DNA from: JANOGU01 sp964499865
GTDB taxonomy: Bacteria; Pseudomonadota; Alphaproteobacteria; Rhodobacterales; Rhodobacteraceae
DNA length: 10,697 nt
Reading direction: 5' to 3'
NCBI GenBank assembly: GCA_964499865.1
Contig: CAZCPY010000106.1
Location: 1-10,697 of the forward strand
Position 1 is the stretch's first letter. Every line of letters starts with the position of its first letter. Below, in pieces: positions 7,825 to 10,697 of this stretch. The position numbers and the translations under genes are program-made. The notes under the pieces are model-generated. The model was not told the DNA's origin and did not search any database. It worked only from the letters and a program-made list of their open reading frames with translations.

Positions 7825-8111
7825 GGCTGCACATCCTTTCTCCCATCCGCCGCACCGGCGGCGTCCGGCCCGGATGGCCCGGCCCCGTGCCCGCCGTGCC
7901 CCCCATGCCCGCCGTGCATCAGCGAATGCAGCCCGATGCAGGCGAAAAGCGGCAGCAGGATCAGCAGGTTGCCAAAGGGGATGTGCAGCCGGTGTTCGTA
8001 GACAAGAAGCAGGGCGCCAAGCCCGGCAAATCCGGCAAGCGCGATACGCCACCGCGTCCGTGACGGGTTATCGGAGGTGGCCGTGCCTTCGGAACGGCGG
8101 TGATCGTGCAT
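7821..8111 (-). CDS. DUF2933-like small His-rich membrane protein
   Basis: A 96-residue protein and the first gene of the minus-strand run. It has a polar N-terminus (MHDHRRSEG), two hydrophobic segments (about 22-38 and 46-64) joined by YEHRLHIPFG, and then the pattern HSLMHGGHGGHGGHG (62-76) followed by a Gly/Ala-rich tail. The layout matches DUF2933 proteins, which commonly have EHRxH between the two helices and a C-terminal HGGHGG run. The family function is unknown, but members often sit near copper or other metal-resistance genes; metal binding by the His run is inference. The stop overlaps the next start by ATGA. The GGCCTGC upstream of the ATG gives only a weak ribosome site. Confidence 0.8.
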   Translation of the reverse strand: MHDHRRSEGTATSDNPSRTRWRIALAGFAGLGALLLVYEHRLHIPFGNLLILLPLFACIGLHSLMHGGHGGHGGHGAGPSGPDAAGAADGRKDVQP

Positions 8112-8179
8112 GGTCGCAGGCCCTTCGGTGACACGGGACTTGATCCTGTGCAGGGGAAAGACGCTTCCGACGACGCCAC

Positions 8180-8185
8180 ATTACA
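8180..8185 (-). promoter_or_regulatory. Possible -10 element of the arc operon promoter
   Basis: On the minus strand the hexamer reads TGTAAT (5 of 6 matches to TATAAT), about 70 bp upstream of the first operon gene. If used, transcription would begin near 8173, and the centre of the FNR-type box would lie about 70 bp upstream of the start, a distance compatible with class I activation. No good -35 is seen, as expected for an activator-dependent promoter. An alternative class II start near 8202 cannot be excluded. Confidence 0.3.
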
Positions 8186-8206
8186 GTGCCGGAATGTGCG
8201 GTCGCC

Positions 8207-8230
8207 CGGCGGCAAGCTGCGGTGCCGCCG
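8207..8230. repeat. 8-bp inverted repeat beside the FNR-type box
   Basis: cggcggca (8207-8214) and tgccgccg (8223-8230) are perfect reverse complements with an 8-base loop, ending 6 bp before the TTGAC palindrome. It could be a second operator or a GC-rich hairpin. In this composition a repeat of this size can also arise by chance. Confidence 0.3.
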
Positions 8231-8236
8231 CCGGAA

Positions 8237-8250
8237 TTGACTCAGGTCAA
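8237..8250 (-). promoter_or_regulatory. FNR/NNR-type regulator binding site (TTGAC-N4-GTCAA)
   Basis: The sequence TTGACTCAGGTCAA is a perfect palindrome in its five-base arms and matches the CRP/FNR-family consensus (TTGAT/C-N4-G/ATCAA) used by FnrL, FnrP, Dnr and NnrR-type regulators. It lies in the divergent intergenic region, 126 bp upstream of the DUF2933 start. Oxygen- or NO-responsive activation fits the arginine deiminase operon, which FNR-like Anr controls in pseudomonads. The centre is only 40 bp before the plus-strand ATG at 8284, which fits poorly with activation of that gene, so the minus-strand operon is the likelier target. Confidence 0.75.
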
Positions 8251-8283
8251 GGCGCCGCCCGCCGTCCCGGCCTAGCGAAAGGC

Positions 8284-8664
8284 ATGGAGCACGCGATCAA
8301 CAGGCCGGACGTCCTTGCCGCGAGTGCAATTCGGGGTTTCCTGAAGGCAATCGTCTGCGGGCTGCTGGTCCTGTCCCTGATTACCGCAATTCTCGAATTG
8401 CAATGGCCGTCCGAAAAAAGCCCGGCCGAGACGCCGCTGACGCACGTGGTGGTCGTACCGACAATCGCTTGCGCAATCCAAACGGCAAGCGCATCATCGC
8501 ATTGCCAGCTTTCCGAGGCACTGTCGCGCTTGACGGATTGCGTGGATTCCGGCCTGACCTTGCGCTCCATACCCCGCTTCTCGCTCCGGGACGCCCTGGC
8601 TCGGCTTCAACACCGGCCGGACCGTCCGCTGCGCCCGCCTACTCCGTTTTCCTTCATCGCCTGA
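8284..8664 (+). CDS. Hypothetical small single-pass membrane protein
   Basis: The frame from ATG 8284 encodes 126 residues: a short polar N-terminus, one hydrophobic segment (about 19-40, GFLKAIVCGLLVLSLITAIL), and then a probably periplasmic domain with three cysteines (CAIQ, HCQL, TDCVD) and an Arg/Pro-rich C-terminus. No family is recognised. Codon use is less G/C-biased at the third position than in the neighbours (several GCA, ATT, CAA, TTG), and no well-spaced ribosome site precedes the ATG. The gene may therefore be marginal, horizontally acquired, or a non-genic region that happens to be open. An upstream in-frame ATG at 8194 would add 30 residues but would cross the FNR-type box, so I prefer 8284. 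Confidence 0.4.
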   Translation: MEHAINRPDVLAASAIRGFLKAIVCGLLVLSLITAILELQWPSEKSPAETPLTHVVVVPTIACAIQTASASSHCQLSEALSRLTDCVDSGLTLRSIPRFSLRDALARLQHRPDRPLRPPTPFSFIA

Positions 8665-8756
8665 GCGCGGCAAGCGCCTGAACGCCGGCCACCGACTTTC
8701 GGGGCCAACGCGCCCGGTCGCTGCCATTCAGTCAGTTCCAGAAAACGGATGCCACC

Positions 8757-9422
8757 ATGTTTCACATCACCCCTTCCCGCTACGACGTGCCGGACCCGGC
8801 CCCGGTCAACCCGGACCCCTGCGCGCTGCTGGTCTTTCGCAAGGCGCACTACCTTGCCTACCTGCGTCGCCGCGTCGGCAGCGCCGATGTGGCCGAGGAC
8901 GTGTTCCAGGATTTCGCCGTCAAGGTCATCCGCGCCGCCCGCGCCCGCGAGCCGGTCGGAAACACCGCCGCCTGGGTCTTCCGGGTGCTGCGCAACACGC
9001 TGTTCGACCACTACCGCCGCAAGGACGCGCGGCTGAGGGGCGAGGCCGGATATACCCTGCACAGCAAGCTGCTGTCCGAACCGGGCGATGCCGACGCGGC
9101 CGGTGCGGCCTCGGACGCGGATGCCGCGCAGACGCTGGATGCCGCCCTGGCAAGCATCCGCCCCGATCATGCCGGCGTGATCCGGGCCCTTTACTTGCAG
9201 GACCTTCCGCGCGAGGCTGTCGCGAGGGCGCTGGGGCTGGAAATCGGCACGCTGAACGTCCGCGCGTTCCGGGCGCGCCGCGCGCTGCGCGACGCCCTGC
9301 TGCGCCAGGGCGGCGGTTCCGGCGACGGGGACGCAGCCTCTGCCGGATCGGGCGGAGGGTCGGCACGAACGGCCTCCGCCGCCGCAACCGGCGCTGCAAC
9401 CGCACTTTGCACGGCAGGGTGA
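8757..9422 (+). CDS. ECF-type RNA polymerase sigma factor (first of a tandem pair)
   Basis: A 221-residue sigma-70 family protein. Sigma region 2 spans about residues 22-92: it has the helix around ADVAEDVFQDFAVKVIRAAR and the promoter-melting/-10 recognition block NTAAWVFRVLRNTLFDHYRRKD. Region 4 spans about 126-184, with the helix-turn-helix LPREAVARALGLEIGTLNVRAFRARRALRDAL for -35 recognition. An Ala/Asp-rich linker joins them. The last 35 residues are a Gly/Ser/Ala-rich tail ending ALCTAG that has no counterpart in minimal ECF factors. No clear Shine-Dalgarno precedes ATG 8757; an out-of-frame ATG lies at 8749. No anti-sigma gene follows. Two bases separate its stop from the next sigma start, so the pair is co-translated. 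Control of the downstream metal genes is inferred from position. Confidence 0.88.
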   Translation: MFHITPSRYDVPDPAPVNPDPCALLVFRKAHYLAYLRRRVGSADVAEDVFQDFAVKVIRAARAREPVGNTAAWVFRVLRNTLFDHYRRKDARLRGEAGYTLHSKLLSEPGDADAAGAASDADAAQTLDAALASIRPDHAGVIRALYLQDLPREAVARALGLEIGTLNVRAFRARRALRDALLRQGGGSGDGDAASAGSGGGSARTASAAATGAATALCTAG

Positions 9423-9424
9423 GC

Positions 9425-10090
9425 ATGATGGATCACAGTCTTTCCGACCTTCTGGCCGACCAACCGCCGGGAAAGACCGCCCAGGCCCGCGCTCGGCGCG
9501 CGGCGGTCGAGGCCGCCTTGCTGGATGGGCAACAGCGAATCCTCGGCTTTCTTGTCGCGCGGCTGAGAAACATCGAGGACGCCAAGGATGTCCTGCAGGA
9601 CTTTTCCATGCGCGCGATCACCCGCGCCGACGACCTGCGCGACGTGGCAAGCGTCCGGGGCTGGCTTGGCCGCCTGCTTGCGACCGCGATCACGGATCAC
9701 CACCGGCGTTCGGCCAGACAGCCAAGGCCGGACCTCGGCTCGGACGCACTGACCGACCTGTCCGAGGCCCTTGCCCACCCGGACGCCGAGACCGATGCCG
9801 TCGTCTGCGACTGCCTGCACGACCTCATCGGCCTTCTCGATCCCGGGACGCGCGACCTCCTGCGTCGCATCGACCTCCTGGGCCAGTCCCGCGACGAGGT
9901 GGCGCGGTCGCTGAACATCTCAGAGGGAACGCTTGCGGTGCGTCTGCACCGGGCACGGCGGAAGCTGCGCGACCTTCTGATCCGGATGTGCGTGACCTGT
10001 CCCGAGCACGGATTTCTCGACTGCGCCTGCGACCGCGCCCGGGCGCGGCAACAGGCGGCCAAGGCCGTGACGTCCGGCGGCGGCCTGTAA
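9425..10090 (+). CDS. ECF-type sigma factor with C-terminal CxxC-H-CxC motif (second of pair)
   Basis: A 221-residue protein from ATG 9425, preceded by GGCAGGG; a TTG at 9407 would extend it into the upstream gene and is less likely. Region 2 covers about residues 28-96 (IEDAKDVLQDFSMRAITRADD, then VRGWLGRLLATAITDHHRR). Region 4 covers about 130-186 (LLGQSRDEVARSLNISEGTLAVRLHRARRKLRDLL). The tail carries C189xxC192-x2-H195-x4-C200xC202, and the linker has C128xC130xH132. This cluster could bind zinc or another metal, or be redox-sensitive. I recall similar Cys-rich tails on ECF factors beside metal-ATPase genes, but cannot verify that here. With no anti-sigma in sight, the tail itself could be the sensor; this is inference. 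It probably acts on the genes at 10177 and 10454. Confidence 0.88.
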   Translation: MMDHSLSDLLADQPPGKTAQARARRAAVEAALLDGQQRILGFLVARLRNIEDAKDVLQDFSMRAITRADDLRDVASVRGWLGRLLATAITDHHRRSARQPRPDLGSDALTDLSEALAHPDAETDAVVCDCLHDLIGLLDPGTRDLLRRIDLLGQSRDEVARSLNISEGTLAVRLHRARRKLRDLLIRMCVTCPEHGFLDCACDRARARQQAAKAVTSGGGL

Positions 10091-10176
10091 TGCGCCAGCC
10101 GGTTCCGCGTCTGTCATCCGGGCAGGGACCGTATTCTGCGGCTGCCCGAAACGCCAACTTCACCAGGAGCCAAGAG

Positions 10177-10383
10177 ATGAACAGACCCGAAGTCGCCTCG
10201 AGGACCGAAGCCGAGACCGTCCAGGCCGGATGCTGCGGATCGGCGGGAACGCAGGACCAAGCGGCCGCGTCGGACTCTGCGCCGCATGACCATGCCGGCC
10301 ATGCCGCGTCGAAGACCGGCGCAGCGGCGAAACCCGCCGACAAACCGAAATCCGGGCATGGGTCCGGGTGCTGCTGTTCCTGA
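10177..10383 (+). CDS. Small Cys/His-rich protein, possible metal-binding peptide
   Basis: A 68-residue soluble protein with AGGAG seven bases before ATG 10177. Cys and His are clustered: C19-C20 in AGCCGSAG, H37/H39/H42 in HDHAGH, H61, and the C-terminal HGSGCCCS (C65-C67). The rest is Ala/Lys/Pro-rich, low-complexity and predicted to be disordered. No signal peptide is seen, so it is probably cytoplasmic. Its composition and its position between a Cys-tailed sigma factor and a heavy-metal P-type ATPase suggest a metal-scavenging or chaperone-like peptide that delivers ions to the pump. It is not a recognisable metallothionein or CopZ-type HMA protein. Family unknown to me. Confidence 0.7.
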   Translation: MNRPEVASRTEAETVQAGCCGSAGTQDQAAASDSAPHDHAGHAASKTGAAAKPADKPKSGHGSGCCCS

Positions 10384-10390
10384 AACGACA

Positions 10391-10430
10391 GGGCCGCAGC
10401 GTGCCGGACCTTCCCGGCGCGCTGCGGCTC
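10391..10430 (+). other. Strong intercistronic stem-loop
   Basis: Arms 10391-10407 and 10414-10430 pair over 17 positions, 15 Watson-Crick and two G-U, around a six-base loop (accttc). It starts 8 bases after the small-protein stop and ends 23 bases before the ATPase ATG. No U-run follows, so a classical intrinsic terminator is unlikely. Possible roles are partial termination, mRNA 3'-end protection giving more small protein than ATPase, or translation control of the ATPase. Confidence 0.55.
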
Positions 10431-10453
10431 CGGCAGACGAAAGCAGGGGAAGA

Positions 10454-10697
10454 ATGGCGACGACCGCAACGCTTGACTTCAGCGCCTCGGCCGACCGGCT
10501 GGGGCATCTGGGCATCGAAAAGCAGCTTGCAAGGCAACCGGGCGTGACCTCGGCCACGGCCAATCCGGCGGGCCTGTCCGTGACCGTCACCTTCGACGAA
10601 AGCGTCACGGATGTCGAGAAACTGCGCAAGACGGTCGAGGACTGCGGCTATCACTGCGCGGGCGAGGTGCTGCCCAACCACGTCTGCGACGCCCATG
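10454..10697 (+). CDS. Heavy-metal translocating P-type ATPase, N-terminal fragment (runs off the window)
   Basis: Starts at ATG 10454 behind AGGGGAAG; 81 codons are present and the frame is open at the edge. The visible part is one HMA-like ferredoxin fold: the first strand ATLDFSAS, helix LGHLGIEKQLARQPGV, strands TSATANPAGLSVTVTF, helix VTDVEKLRKTVEDCGY. The metal-binding GMTCxxC of normal HMA domains is replaced by SASADRLG, with no cysteine. Instead C64, H67-C68 (CGYHC) and HVCDAH (C78, H76, H81) follow. I recall P1B ATPases with this degenerate N-terminal domain followed by a His-rich stretch, annotated as copper- or cation-exporting. The pump core, phosphorylation motif and metal-specificity motif lie outside the window, so the transported ion is not determined. 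Confidence 0.8.
   Translation, partial: MATTATLDFSASADRLGHLGIEKQLARQPGVTSATANPAGLSVTVTFDESVTDVEKLRKTVEDCGYHCAGEVLPNHVCDAH

Noticed and set aside
7168..8052. Longer 294-residue form of the methyltransferase
   Set aside because: The extra N-terminal residues overlap the DUF2933 gene and are Arg/Ala-rich; the ATGA-coupled start at 7824 fits the operon and places the first helix at the N-terminus.
8247..8570. A 107-residue minus-strand frame in the divergent region
   Set aside because: No hydrophobic pattern, motif or ribosome site; it overlaps the more plausible plus-strand membrane-protein frame and the FNR-type box.
9407..9424. TTG start for the second sigma factor
   Set aside because: It would overlap the first sigma gene by 16 bases. 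ATG 9425 with GGCAGGG upstream is the better-supported start.
10111..10140. Possible ECF promoter (TGTCAT ... CGTATT) before the Cys/His-rich peptide
   Set aside because: The spacing between the two elements is about 12 bp, too short for a normal ECF promoter, and no matching element was found upstream of the first sigma gene.
1..10697. CRISPR arrays, rRNA, functional tRNA and complete insertion sequences
   Set aside because: No regularly spaced repeats, no rRNA-like tract, no foldable tRNA and no transposase frame were seen.

Overview
The window is GC-rich, coding-dense DNA whose gene families and strong G/C third-position bias suggest an alphaproteobacterium, most likely Rhodobacterales (Rhodobacter, Rhodovulum or Paracoccus type). 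The taxonomic call is inference from gene content and composition; there is no rRNA or other phylogenetic marker.

Left edge (1-750): a decayed stretch. It holds a 12-bp inverted repeat around a short tRNA-Ser-3'-end-like sequence, then a frameshifted remnant that resembles the C-terminal part of a phage head-morphogenesis (SPP1 gp7 / Mu gpF type) protein. At about position 750 this remnant abuts a broken PRPP synthetase (prs) gene that reads on the minus strand. The prs gene has an in-frame stop at codon 94 and has lost its 3' third.

Middle (749-8111, minus strand): one long co-directional run with gaps of at most 36 bp and several ATGA overlaps, so it is probably a single operon. In transcription order it encodes a His/Gly-rich DUF2933-like membrane protein, an isoprenylcysteine-methyltransferase-like membrane protein, an exported monohaem cytochrome c, a YfcC/ArcD-type transporter, arginine deiminase (arcA), catabolic ornithine carbamoyltransferase (arcB), carbamate kinase (arcC), a DUF6629-like membrane protein and the prs pseudogene. 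ArcD, ArcA, ArcB and ArcC form the complete arginine deiminase pathway: arginine uptake/ornithine export, arginine to citrulline plus ammonia, citrulline to ornithine plus carbamoyl phosphate, and carbamoyl phosphate to ATP plus CO2 and ammonia. A perfect FNR/NNR-type palindrome (TTGAC-N4-GTCAA) at 8237-8250 lies upstream of the first gene and fits control by low oxygen or nitric oxide.

Right (8284-10697, plus strand): a possible small membrane protein, two adjacent ECF-type sigma factor genes (the second ending in a CxxC-x2-H-x4-CxC motif), a 68-residue Cys/His-rich peptide, a strong intercistronic hairpin, and the start of a heavy-metal P-type ATPase whose N-terminal HMA-like domain lacks the usual CxxC. 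No anti-sigma gene is visible. This looks like a metal-responsive sigma/export module. It is the part of the window most likely to hold something undescribed.
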